A stretch of 56,110 nt of DNA from Nitrincola sp. A-D6. Lineage in GTDB: Bacteria; Pseudomonadota; Gammaproteobacteria; Pseudomonadales; Balneatricaceae. How positions within the stretch are numbered: the stretch's first letter is position 1; every line of letters begins with the position of its first letter. The notes under the pieces are model-generated. The model was not told the origin of the DNA, ran no database searches, and worked only from the letters and a program-made list of their open reading frames with translations. The stretch is from assembly GCF_000764495.1 (NCBI RefSeq), contig NZ_JRLB01000007.1, positions 1 through 56,110 on the forward strand. Reading direction: 5' to 3'. A program made the position numbers and the translations under genes. Positions 29,200-38,621 of this stretch are shown here, one piece after another.

Positions 29200-30555
29200 C
29201 TACAGTAGTTGGTGAGTGATACTCTGCAAGCTGTCTGGTCGAAATAGTTTGATTGACGGATAGTCGCTGCTGATACCCATTACATACCCTTGTGGATGAA
29301 TCAGCGTGACAGCGGCTCCTTCACCGGATAACCCTTCCAGTTTGCGTGTGCTGCTGTTTAAAGTTGAGTCACATTCGAAATGTATCATATTAGCCCGAAA
29401 AGTGATGCGTTGACCATGATGCAGGTTCCTATGTCCATGCACTAACGCATGAATACCGGATGTAATCAGCTCTTGACTGGAGTCGGATGATAACAGTGGG
29501 TCCTGCTGGCGATATTTAGTGCGCAACATATTGCCGAGTGGGCCAAAATACAATGCAAAGGCTTCACCCTGGCGGGCTTCCTGAAAGGCTTGATTCAGCC
29601 TGTCACAGTCTTGTTCAACTAACTGCCGAGCGATAGTATCATCGCAACCTGCATGGACAAACAGAAAACTACCGCGTCGGCACAAGAGTTGCTGGTGTTT
29701 AATAAACCAATGAAACTCGCCATCCGGTTGCAAAAATAGTTGTTTCCAGCGATGCATGGCGGCATAAATCTGTTGAAAACTTAAGTCCGCTCGCCTGGCC
29801 GCAGTAAAAAAGCGCAGCTTACGTGAAGTCAGACGCTCAAGTTCCAGTTCGATTTGTGCCGGACTTAAGGTATCGGCCGCTCCCTTGCGGAACTGATCAG
29901 GCCAGTCCGCAGTAGGCAATAGTAGAGCTTCACAGCTGGACTCATCGGGTAGTTTTGAGAGTTCGGCGTCAGAGAGTGGATATTGGCTGAGCAGTTCAAC
30001 ACAAAGTGGCATCACTTTACTGCCCAGACGCAGCAGAAAATGGCCGTTACGTGGGCAATTGGGATTATCAAGCGACTGTATGGCCAATTGCAGGCGCAGG
30101 TCATGATTGCCACTGAGTAGCGTCAATTGCACCTGCTTATCCAGAAGGTGGCGGATCAGGCGGAGCAACTGCAGATTTGACGGGCCTTTATCCAGACAGT
30201 CGCCTCCCAGAATGATTTCAAACTGATCCACCGGTAGCTTGAGACTCAGGTCTGACGGGTCTGGTCCGTTACGGGCAAATACACCGCTGGCGACCAATGA
30301 AGCAGAAAAGGCTTCAGCATCAGCATGTAGGTCGGTAAGAAACAGCACCAGGTGTTCCGGCCAGCGCCAGTGATCATGATCGGATAGATAGTGTAATACT
30401 TGTGTCAGTTCTGTTTTATTCGAGGACTTCGCCTGATGCCAGTTTTCTCCAGCTCCATCAAGCCACTGGACCTTGCGAGTAGGCAAGTGTGCTCTTAGCC
30501 ATTCCTGCCCGGTATATTCTGGCTCTATAGCGGTTGAAACTGTTGATACTGGCAT
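29200..30555 (-). CDS. Calcineurin-like metallophosphoesterase
   Basis: A 451-residue phosphoesterase with all core metal-site blocks: FLTDLHAD (Asp75, His77), LGGDCLDKGPS (Asp119, Asp122), LLSGNHDLR (Asn150, His151), FVHAGCDD and ALVHGHRNLHHG. It resembles PPP-type Ser/Thr phosphatases and diadenosine tetraphosphatases in block order, with a long insert between GNHD and HAG. No signal peptide, so probably cytosolic. It starts five bases after the repaired ATP-grasp stop, indicating co-transcription. Within this operon it could reverse the kinase reaction or hydrolyse a phosphorylated small molecule (inference). Confidence 0.78.
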   Translation of the reverse strand: MPVSTVSTAIEPEYTGQEWLRAHLPTRKVQWLDGAGENWHQAKSSNKTELTQVLHYLSDHDHWRWPEHLVLFLTDLHADAEAFSASLVASGVFARNGPDPSDLSLKLPVDQFEIILGGDCLDKGPSNLQLLRLIRHLLDKQVQLTLLSGNHDLRLQLAIQSLDNPNCPRNGHFLLRLGSKVMPLCVELLSQYPLSDAELSKLPDESSCEALLLPTADWPDQFRKGAADTLSPAQIELELERLTSRKLRFFTAARRADLSFQQIYAAMHRWKQLFLQPDGEFHWFIKHQQLLCRRGSFLFVHAGCDDTIARQLVEQDCDRLNQAFQEARQGEAFALYFGPLGNMLRTKYRQQDPLLSSDSSQELITSGIHALVHGHRNLHHGQRITFRANMIHFECDSTLNSSTRKLEGLSGEGAAVTLIHPQGYVMGISSDYPSIKLFRPDSLQSITHQLL

Positions 30556-30559
30556 AGTG

Positions 30560-31449
30560 TTAGGATCTCAAAGAGTCGATCGCATAATCGGCCAGGCGTG
30601 CCGCCAGGTCGATATTACTGCCGGTATGGGAACCCTTGAAGCCGCCAAGCGCTGAAACCTCAAATACCACGGTCCATCCTGGCTCATGGCAACATCGACA
30701 GTGGCATAGTCCAGATCAAAGGCGGCCTGTGCGCGATGAGCCACGTCAATGGCCTCAGGACTCGGCTCACAGGGTGCGTAACGACCACCACTGTGAATGG
30801 TGGTATTCCAGGCTTTTTTGTCGGCGATACGTGCATAGGCACCCTGGTATTCACCGTTGATAAACACCAGCCCCATATCGGCACCTTGTAGATCAATATG
30901 TTGTTGCAAATAGAGTAAGGGGTGGCGGGTTTTGTAGCGGATCAGTTCGGCTTCGAGTGCTTTACTTCCCTGGTCAGCATGGAGTATCTGCATGCCCCGG
31001 GCTTTGGTAGAAAACAGCGGTTTCAGAATGGCGCTACCCCAATGTTGAACTTGCTGTAATGCGGTTTCTACGGATTCTGTTACTAGTGTAGGTGGCATAG
31101 GGATCTGGTGGTTATGCAGAGTGACGGTACAAGTAAGTCTATCCAGTAGTCGGATCAGGCTACTGGCGGAACTGAAAACTCGTACTCCAGCATGTTCTGC
31201 CACCCGTAGCATTTCCAGACGTTCAATGCAGATTGGGCTGTAATCGGTACCCACCTTGCGGATGATGATGCCATCCAGTTCACAAAGATTGTGTTGCTCA
31301 AACATTAAGCGTCCGGATGACAGGTCCAGTGCCGTTTGTGACAGATCTGCAATCAGACGAAAACCGGTGCGCTGTTGCAATGCAGTTGCCAGTACTTCAG
31401 TTGACCATTTACCGGGGTTCCCGATAACGGCAATTCTGGGCTTAGACAT
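30560..31449 (-). CDS. RimK-like ATP-grasp ligase, GAK-system type (one frame break)
   Basis: About 296 residues. Features are an N-terminal pre-ATP-grasp fold (RIAVIGNPGKWSTEVLA), the DRLTCTVTLHNHQIPMPPTLV segment, the ATP-binding AILKPLFSTKARGMQ and the grasp core LYLQQHIDLQGADMGLVFING. As read, the C-terminus is nonsense, but adding one T at the T-run opposite 30662-30664 gives WYFEVSALGGFKGSHTGSN and ends ADYAIDSLRS at 30560, matching the expected family end. Relatives add amino acids to peptides or small acceptors. The gene overlaps the kinase by 8 bp. It resembles the ATP-grasp member of the predicted GAK (grasp, amphi-Trp, kinase) neighbourhood, from memory of TIGRFAM naming. Confidence 0.75.
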
Positions 31450-33064
31450 TCAGTATTTCCTTAAGGGGCAGTGGATAGTCTTTGCTATCCTGATGTGCAA
31501 TCAGATGTTCGAGTAGATAAACGCCGCGCTCAAACAGAGAGCGGGCATGGGCTTCATCCAGAATAAAGCGGGTAGACGTTATCAAGCTGCGCGCCAGCCC
31601 CAGCGCCATACGCTTATCAAAGCCAGTATCTTTTTGTGATTGAGCAAAGCTGGCTGTCGTCTCGTACAGGCGTGTTGAAATACGCTCAATGCAGGTTCTG
31701 GAATGCTTATCAAACAGTGGCAGGCGCAAGCCGGAAACAATAAACACCGAGACATCCTGTACATAGTCCATATAACCGGAACGATGCAGGTCAATAAAGC
31801 GCAACTGATGCTTAACCTGTTCATAAAGGATATTGTCCAGGTTGAAGTCACCGTGGATATACACAGCAAAGGGTGCGGGAAGTCTTTCATCCAGGCTTGC
31901 GGCTTCGCTGAGCAACTGTTTGAGGGCAGGGCGCTTGATGCCACCTATCTGGGTGTCAGTAGAGTTAAAACCTGGATGGATGCTGAGCACAGCTGGAAGA
32001 CGTTTTTTCAGTTGCTGGATATACTGCGGCGCCACTTTCTGTTTACGCTTGGTCGACTGCCAGATTTTTGGCAGCATATCGCACATTAAATCCAGCGCTT
32101 CAGACAGGGGCTGCTCGGCTTGTTTAAGTACCAGTTGCTCCAGTGTGTTACCAGGCAAGTGCTCAATAATTAGTGCACCGGAGCTGCCTTTGTGGTGCTG
32201 GGATAACACCTGGGGGGCGATACCGGGAATAATCTCATTCCAGCGTTCCAGCCCGCGGCGCTCTTCCTGTACTTTGCGTAGTGCGCCTTCCTTGAGTACA
32301 CCGATAAACTGATCATCATCCTGAGATATGGCCGAAATGGCGCTGCCGGAGCGGGTTTCGGCGATGGTTTCCAGAGTGAGATTATTCCATTCATCATGGC
32401 CCATGCTGGATACCATGGCTTGCAGTGACAAAAACTGCTTCATATTCATGGGCTGGCCTAGCAAAACTGCTAACAGGGATTCACTGATATTGATCAGTGC
32501 TGAGCCCATATCCATGATATGACGCGCAAGAAACAGGCTGCTGATCAGTGCTTCAGTTTGCTTGTGTTTTTTCAGTGCTTGCAGGTGTGAGGCACGGGCT
32601 TTTTTGTAAAAGCGCACCAGCTTTTGCTGCACCTTACCTATGTCCAGTGCCGCATGAGTGTCATTGGATACCATGATCTGTTCAACCAGATGCAGCGCTT
32701 TATCAATTTGCTTCAGACGTTTGCGATACTTGTGCCGCTGTAGCATTTGGCGATGCTTGAGGTTCTGAAGTTCCCTGGCGGCCTCCCGGCAGAGGCTGGT
32801 AATCCGCTCCAGTTCATCGGCCAGGTCACCGGCGGCCTTAAGTGATTGAGGGTCATAGCGTTCACTGTCACTGAAAGCCTTCATACAGCGAATATGGGTG
32901 CGTTGTTTCAGATTGTAGCTGTGTCCACTGCGTTCGGTGATGGTGCGCGCCAGCGTTGCCGAAGGGGAATCCAGCAACAGAATTAAATTCTGTAACTGGG
33001 TTCTGACCTCGGCCAGCAGGAAAATCAGCTGCTGTTTGACCTCTTTTGGCAGTGCCAGGTTCAT
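31442..33064 (-). CDS. PhoU-like domain fused to an aminoglycoside-phosphotransferase-type kinase
   Basis: 540 residues. Residues about 1-205 are all-helical in two PhoU-like repeats: LKAAGDLADELERITSLCRE and SLFLARHIMDMGSALINISE both echo the PhoU metal-helix motif. Residues about 225-540 form a protein-kinase-like APH domain with Lys258 in FIGVLKEG, the catalytic loop YIHGDFNLDN (Asp406, Asn411) and the metal-binding FIDLHRSG (Asp425). PhoU domains link to phosphate sensing, and APH kinases phosphorylate small molecules. It heads the four-gene operon. I know of no characterised example with this layout. Confidence 0.75.
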   Translation of the reverse strand: MNLALPKEVKQQLIFLLAEVRTQLQNLILLLDSPSATLARTITERSGHSYNLKQRTHIRCMKAFSDSERYDPQSLKAAGDLADELERITSLCREAARELQNLKHRQMLQRHKYRKRLKQIDKALHLVEQIMVSNDTHAALDIGKVQQKLVRFYKKARASHLQALKKHKQTEALISSLFLARHIMDMGSALINISESLLAVLLGQPMNMKQFLSLQAMVSSMGHDEWNNLTLETIAETRSGSAISAISQDDDQFIGVLKEGALRKVQEERRGLERWNEIIPGIAPQVLSQHHKGSSGALIIEHLPGNTLEQLVLKQAEQPLSEALDLMCDMLPKIWQSTKRKQKVAPQYIQQLKKRLPAVLSIHPGFNSTDTQIGGIKRPALKQLLSEAASLDERLPAPFAVYIHGDFNLDNILYEQVKHQLRFIDLHRSGYMDYVQDVSVFIVSGLRLPLFDKHSRTCIERISTRLYETTASFAQSQKDTGFDKRMALGLARSLITSTRFILDEAHARSLFERGVYLLEHLIAHQDSKDYPLPLKEILNV

Positions 33065-33113
33065 GCTATCGCTCTGTATTGATTAGGTGTTAATGTCTAA
33101 TCATAGCGATAGC
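33065..33113. repeat. Interrupted palindrome abutting the PhoU-kinase start codon
   Basis: The outer arms GCTATCGCT (33065-33073) and AGCGATAGC (33105-33113) and inner arms GATTAG (33081-33086) and CTAATC (33097-33102) are perfect complements and fill the 61-bp gap between doeA and the kinase gene. One outer arm touches the start codon, and no good ribosome site is visible. It could be an operator, a leader hairpin controlling translation, or a terminator for doeA, although a T-run is lacking. Confidence 0.75.
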
Positions 33114-33125
33114 ACTGGCCGGATG

Positions 33126-34304
33126 CTACTTCACAAACAACTGTCTGGGAAAGTCACACAGCATTTCCACTCCGGTTTCGGTAATCAGAATGCTTTCAGT
33201 GATCTCGATACCCCAGTCTTCCTGCCAGATACCCGGCATAAAGTGAAAGGTCATGCCCGGCTGTAGCAGGGTTTCATCGGAGGCCCTGAGGCTGGATGTG
33301 CGCTCGCCCCAGTCGGGTGGATAACTGACCCCGATAGGGTAGCCACAACGTGCGCCTTGACGGTCTATGCCATATTTTTCCATGACCCGGTCCAATGCAT
33401 TGGCGATGTCGCAGGCCCGGTTACCCGGTTTCGCCTGTTCAAGTCCGGCATCAATCGCTTCCAACAGCGCTTTTTCGGCATTCAGAAAGCGTTGGCTGGG
33501 TTTACCCATGTACAGGGTTCGTGACATGGGGGCATGATAGCGTTTGTAACAGCCAGAAATTTCAAAAAACGTACCTTCATTGGCGCGAAAGGGGCGTTCA
33601 TCCCAGGTGATGTGGGATGCGGAGGCTTCTTTGCCTGAGGGCAGCAGCGGCACGATGGAGGGGTAGTCACCGCTGTGTCCATCGACGCCGGCAATCGCGG
33701 TTTCATAAATCTGTGACACCACAAAACTTTTGGGGACACCGACTCTGGCAACATCCAGAATGCGCTGGTGTATTTTAGAGGTGATTTTACCGGCAATTTT
33801 CATGAACTGAATTTCTTTGTCGGACTTAATCGCCCGGCACCAGTTCACCAGGTTATAGCTGTCGACAAAGCGTGCTTCCGGTAGGGCCAGTCGCAGCGAA
33901 CGGTGGGCATCAGCGGTGTAGTAGTAATTGTCCATCTCTGTGGCAATAGTGGCACCGCTCCAGCCATTTTCAATGAAAATATTCTCGGCAATCCAGGTCA
34001 TTGGATGCTTTTCCAGGTTTTGTACATATTCCTCTGGATAGCTGGTGAGATTTTCCTTTTTCATAAAGCAGCGCAGAAGCGCCGCACTTTCATCCATGCG
34101 TCGCCCAAACCAGATGGGCTCTTCATGGTCGACGTGAAGGATGACCCCCTGATGCACATAAAAGGACCAGCCATCATAACCGGTTAGCCAGTTCATATTG
34201 CCTGGGTCGGTGGCGATCAAAACATCCACTTTGCGGGTGCGCATTTCTCGACGCACTTTTTTAACCCGCTGGAGGTATTCTTTTTTAGTAAATGCCAGTT
34301 TCAC
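33126..34304 (-). CDS. doeA: Ectoine hydrolase-like M24 family enzyme
   Basis: A 392-residue pita-bread (M24/creatinase) hydrolase. The N-terminal half contains VLIATDPGNMNWLTGYDGWSF, the C-terminal half DGHSGDYPSIVPLLPSGKEA, the HITWDERPF segment and GWGIEITESILIT-like metal-site region (WGIEITESI). These segments match DoeA/EutD ectoine hydrolases, which open the ectoine ring to N-acetyl-diaminobutyrate during osmolyte catabolism, more than Xaa-Pro dipeptidases. The start is GTG at 34304 with a GGGGG run about seven bases upstream. Companion genes (doeB, doeX and others) are not adjacent, so the substrate assignment is moderate. It is 61 bp upstream of the PhoU-kinase gene. Confidence 0.7.
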   Translation of the reverse strand: MKLAFTKKEYLQRVKKVRREMRTRKVDVLIATDPGNMNWLTGYDGWSFYVHQGVILHVDHEEPIWFGRRMDESAALLRCFMKKENLTSYPEEYVQNLEKHPMTWIAENIFIENGWSGATIATEMDNYYYTADAHRSLRLALPEARFVDSYNLVNWCRAIKSDKEIQFMKIAGKITSKIHQRILDVARVGVPKSFVVSQIYETAIAGVDGHSGDYPSIVPLLPSGKEASASHITWDERPFRANEGTFFEISGCYKRYHAPMSRTLYMGKPSQRFLNAEKALLEAIDAGLEQAKPGNRACDIANALDRVMEKYGIDRQGARCGYPIGVSYPPDWGERTSSLRASDETLLQPGMTFHFMPGIWQEDWGIEITESILITETGVEMLCDFPRQLFVK

Positions 34305-34489
34305 TCAATTACCCCCTTTCACACGCGCTGATAGTTTGTTTACTTGTATTAATTTAAATTTCCTGAGAGTTTGAGCATAAGTTGCATTGGCTGGCAGTTC
34401 AAATTAATACTGTTCTGAAAACGACACTCAGAGCGGTGTTGTATCTGTCTGCGACAGTTTTTTGTTTTATCCAGAGTTAGCGACACCGA

Positions 34490-35620
34490 TTAATGGGTAT
34501 CAGCCTGTCTGTAATCAGGCAGCTCAGGTGGTGGTTTCATATAGGGTAAGTTGCCGGTTAAGGACAATAGGAACGCTTTGAGGTCAGCCAGTTCCTCTTG
34601 GGACAGTTGTAAGGGTTTAATCCGGGGTGAAAGTTGTGCCAAGGGAATGTCAGGGTCTTTATCCTGCAACGCTGCATTTTGCCACCAGCCGATGTTATAG
34701 AGTGACAGTAACAGGTCAAGGTCACTGGCAAAACCATTGTGCATGTAGGGGGCGGTTGCACTCAGACCTCTGAGCGGTGCTGTGCGAAAGGCTCCTACCT
34801 CTTCAGGGCCACTGATCCGGTAGCGTCCCTGAAAATTGCCGACGCGCTCAAATGAAGTGCCTAGATGATGGTACTGTTGATCACTCAGTAAGGCCCCCTG
34901 GTGGCAGTTCATGCAACGCGCCTTGGTGCGAAACAGGTGCAGACCACGCACCTGAGTATCACTAAGAGCCTGAGTATCACCCTTTAGAAAGCGATCATAG
35001 GGTGCGTCGAGCATATTTACACTGCGCATAAACGTTGCAATGGCGGATGCGATGCGTTCAACAGTTACTTCTGGATCGCCAAACGCGGCTGCAAACAGGG
35101 GGGGATATCCGTGGATAGCTGACAGCTTTTCTGTGGAGGCTTCCAGGTCACCCGCCATTTCGATGGGATTGGTCCAACTGGCGATAACCTGTTCTTCCAG
35201 GTTGGCGGCACGGCCGTCCCAGAATACCTCATGCAAAAAAATACTGTTGACGATGCTCGGTGCGTTCATGTCACCCTGTTGCCGGTTGTGGCCGATCGAT
35301 ACGCGTCGGCCATCCGCCCAGCCCAGGTCGGGATCATGGCAGGAGGCACAGGCGATCTGATCAGACGCTGATAAGCGGCGTTCAAAGAACAATTGCTTAC
35401 CCAGTGTGATGCGCTCGGGTGTGGCGCTGGACCAGACTGGCAAACTGTCTGGCGCAGGCAGCGGTGCGAGTGCCACGGCATCAATCCCCGGATCGGTTTC
35501 AGCCGCGGGCCAAAGCGACTGAGGTTGCCGGTAGGCCTCTACCAGTGGGTCAGAGGCAGCGTGTGATGGACTCATGAATAGGACCATTGCCAGACTGTAA
35601 ATGTATACCTTCGATGGCAT
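34490..35620 (-). CDS. Periplasmic di-haem cytochrome c peroxidase / MauG-like protein
   Basis: 376 residues. A signal peptide (SLAMVLFMSPSHAA) precedes the CcP domain with two haem-attachment motifs: CASCHDPDLGWADGR and CMNCHQGALLSD. Conserved segments ITLGKQLFFERRLS, NAPSIVNSIF, FWDGRAANLEEQ and the PFRTAPLRGLS-type FRTAPLRGLSATAPYMHNG are present. Such proteins reduce peroxide or, as MauG/MbnH, oxidise a partner protein. The start at 35620 has AGGTG five bases upstream and lies nine bases after the repaired stop of the TonB receptor gene, so the two are coupled. A role in processing a metal-uptake ligand or protein is inferred only. Confidence 0.85.
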   Translation of the reverse strand: MPSKVYIYSLAMVLFMSPSHAASDPLVEAYRQPQSLWPAAETDPGIDAVALAPLPAPDSLPVWSSATPERITLGKQLFFERRLSASDQIACASCHDPDLGWADGRRVSIGHNRQQGDMNAPSIVNSIFLHEVFWDGRAANLEEQVIASWTNPIEMAGDLEASTEKLSAIHGYPPLFAAAFGDPEVTVERIASAIATFMRSVNMLDAPYDRFLKGDTQALSDTQVRGLHLFRTKARCMNCHQGALLSDQQYHHLGTSFERVGNFQGRYRISGPEEVGAFRTAPLRGLSATAPYMHNGFASDLDLLLSLYNIGWWQNAALQDKDPDIPLAQLSPRIKPLQLSQEELADLKAFLLSLTGNLPYMKPPPELPDYRQADTH

Positions 35621-35628
35621 GGCATCAC

Positions 35629-38366
35629 CTAAAACTTGTAGCCAAGTTCCAGCCAATACTGACGACCGACACCAAATAGTTGCACATTGGATTCAGCACT
35701 GATGGTGTTCTGGTTGTCGGTGACATTGACACATCCAGGCGCAGGTAGGGGGAGTTTTTGGATGCCAGTAGGCGTAAGTCGATACTCATGTCCCAGCGCA
35801 GGGTACTACCCTGCTTATGCACTTCGTATTGTTTTAAGCCAGAGGCAGGGTCTGTGCCGACATTACGTAGTGAGGCATAGCCATTGGTAAAGGCAAAAGC
35901 ATTACGCAATTGAATGCGGTCATCGCCACTGCGGGTGATCAGATCCAGATTAAGACTGACTGGGGTAGCAAAATCATTGGCTGGCAGATCGCGTTTGAGA
36001 ATGCGCTTACCTTCAAACCAGACCTGGTCATCGGCGCTGTTGCTGTTGGACAGATAGCCGGATGAGCTGTTGCCATAGGTGGTATCCGTTTGCTTATCCA
36101 TCCATGAAGCAGAGGTGTTGATGGCCCAGTAAGCACCCAGCCATTCAGCCGGATTTGAGCGCCAGTAGAGGTCGACCTGATGGGTACGGCTGGAACCTGA
36201 GTTGTCAAACCAGTTCATCTTGGTGGTTGCATCATAGCGGGTCCGTACCTGGCGCTCGCCTTTTCGTTCCACCAGCATCAGTCCCGCCTCACCCGACATC
36301 ATCGGTCCACTGATACCCAGGTTAAGTTCATCATCGTATGGGGTATCAAGATCCTGATAGAACCAGGTGCGATTCGCGTCAACAGACTGATAGTCAGCGC
36401 TGGGCGAGGTGCGCGAGCGTATCAGGATCCGGTCGCGTTCCAGTTCCCTGAGACGATAGGCCATAAAGGATTTGCCGTAATAACGGTTGGCACCAACGGT
36501 AATGCGGTAACGTTTGGCAGCATCCAGATAGATACCAGCACTTAAACGCGGCGCCAGGTTGGTATTGCCCAACCAGTCATCACGTTCCAGACGCAGGCCG
36601 GTGCGCCAGAAAAAGCGCTGATGATTGCCATTCAGTTCAGCAAAAGCGGCGGCATTGAGGTTGTTAAACTTGATTTCACCCGCCTGATAGATCACTTCCC
36701 GTGTATGGTATTGGTCGGCGGGCGACCAGGATCCCAGCCCTGTTTGTGGCGGCAGGGGTTGAGTGAAATCGAGCCTATATTCGTTGAAAGTGAAGTCATT
36801 AAGGCGATTCTGACGGAAGTTGAGCCAGCGCAGTTCACCACCATAGTCAAAGGTTAGCGCATCCGTCAGCAGTGTACTGAGCTTCAGGGTGGATGTCAGC
36901 GTACGCTGCTCGCTTTCCAGGTCACCATAGCCACCGATGATGCCGCCCTGATAAATGGTGGTGTATTTGTACTGATCCAGCACAGCATGTTTAAAATAAC
37001 GCTCATCTAAACTGATGCCCGCACTGACATTCAGGTCCAGGCGGGTATTGCCGAAATGCTCGCCGTAATTGACGCTCAGATTCAGGCCCTGATGCCGACT
37101 ATCGAAGTCTGAATCCAGGTAGTTGATAAAGAAGGTGTCTTCATCATATTCACTGAAAGCCAAGGAGGCATTCAACAGATAATCCTGCTCCAACCAATCC
37201 AGACGGAGCACGCCTGAGCGGGAGTAGGTATCCAACTCGCGCTCTTCACTGGGTTTGAAGATACGACCTGTCTGGGCAAAATGGTCGAAGTCTATATCCA
37301 CCACCTGTTTTTGCCAGATACGCGAGGTCTTTTCATCCAGTCCGGCAAAGACGCCGATATCTCCGATACGCGTGGCCCCTTGAAGGCTGAGCTGATCCTT
37401 GCGAAAGTTGGGCTGAAAGTCACCTGGGACACCCGTAACCGCCTGTGCGGCGCCATCACTAAACTCACCCAGCTGTGCCGGATCGATATGAAAGTTGGTC
37501 CAGCTGTCACGGGTACGGCGCTGGCTGATGCTAAAGAAGTCTTCACCGTCATAGGATTTGGTTTCGGCCTTGATCACTCCGCCGCTGAATCCCCCTTCAC
37601 TGGCCGAGGCGTTGACATCAATGACTTCAACCTGGCTGAGAAAGTCGGTATTGAGAAAAATACCCTGCGAGTGTCCGGCGACATTGGTGTAGTTGCTGGG
37701 GTTTTCACGCTGTGCCGGGTCCATCAGATTATCGATAGACGCGCCGTCCAGCATCAGCTTATTCTGATAGGGAGAGGCTCCGCGAATGGAAAGCTCCGCT
37801 GGTTTGATATCACCCTGTTGCAGGCTGGAGCTGCTGCTATCAGCCACTCGGACAGATGGAATAATGCTGAGGGTTTCAGCCAGGTCACCACGCATAGCGT
37901 TGCGCATCTCACCACTTTCAATGGCGGCGTAACCGTAACCAGTATAGGCCCCTTCAACCTGCATCAGCGGCAATGTGGCCGCCAGATCATCGGTGGAATG
38001 AGTTTGGTCGCGAATCAGAAAGCCGCCATTGGCGAGTTGCTCGACCAGCAGTCCGGTGCCGGACAGAAGCAGGTGGAGGCCCTGTAGCACGGTATACTGA
38101 CCGGACAGTCCTGGGCTGTTCAAGCCATCAACCAGATCCGGTGAATAGGACAGGAGAATGCCGGTCTGATTTCCTAGGGCGTTAAGTGCTTGGCCCAAGT
38201 CACCATCAGCAATTTCCAACTGATGAGCTTCGGTGTGAGCACTCGTAACGGCGGCCACACTGGGTAGAGTCCAGCCAACGGCTAGCCCCATTCCAAGTGT
38301 GCCAAGCAAGACTAAGCGCGGCAGGCGTTTTGATTTGAAAGGTAGAGCAACCAAGTTGAATGACAT
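35629..38366 (-). CDS. TonB-dependent outer-membrane receptor with STN signalling domain (one frame break)
   Basis: About 912 residues. A signal peptide (LGTLGMGLAVGWTLPSVAA) precedes a secretin/TonB short N-terminal (STN) domain at about 45-110 (ADGDLGQALNALGNQTGILL), a plug (LAETLSIIPSVRV, ELSIRGASPYQNKLMLDGA) and a beta-barrel. STN domains pass occupancy signals to a FecR-type anti-sigma factor, and FecR/FecI genes lie just upstream. The frame breaks at 35726-35729: one extra base gives LDVSNVTDNQNTISAESN and an end at QYWLELGYKF with a stop at 35629, the proper terminal phenylalanine. SD GAGGA precedes the ATG at 38366. A Fur-like box lies upstream. The ligand is unknown, probably a ferric siderophore or other metal chelate. 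Confidence 0.85.
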
Positions 38367-38382
38367 GAACACATCCTCAATA

Positions 38383-38409
38383 AAACGTCATATACCTACC
38401 TTGACGTTT
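38383..38409. repeat. Inverted repeat AAACGTCA / TGACGTTT upstream of the TonB receptor
   Basis: Perfect 8-bp arms at 38383-38390 and 38402-38409, with a third copy TGACGTTT at 38474-38481. It lies in the 5' leader of the receptor gene between start codon and Fur box. Possible operator or promoter element recognised by the neighbouring ECF sigma factor (inference). Confidence 0.6.
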
Positions 38410-38452
38410 GAGAATGAAAATCAGTCCATATTTTTTGCAATACTGTATAGAT

Positions 38453-38471
38453 ACGAATAATTATCATTAAG
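38453..38471 (-). promoter_or_regulatory. Fur box upstream of the TonB receptor
   Basis: On the minus strand the core AATGATAATTATT matches the Fur consensus GATAATGATAATCATTATC at about 13 of 19 positions, with a 9-bp perfect stretch AATGATAAT. It lies about 90 bp upstream of the receptor start and implies iron repression. Confidence 0.6.
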
Positions 38472-38621
38472 TTTGACGTTTGTGGCTCCTCTTGCTAGCA
38501 TCAAAGGCCGGTATGAGGCTGCCTTCATTGCAGATCGCAGACCACACATATTAAGCACTTGCTGATTATTTTTTGGCTGTGTTTTTAATATTCGTATGAG
38601 GCTAAATAAAAGGACTTAAAT

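Noticed and set aside
31833..32312. 159-codon open frame on the plus strand
   Set aside because: Antisense to the PhoU-APH kinase. Ser/Arg-rich composition typical of an opposite-strand shadow.
37281..38087. 268-codon open frame on the plus strand
   Set aside because: It lies wholly antisense to the well-supported TonB receptor gene, has no ribosome site and no recognisable domain. It is a codon-bias shadow.
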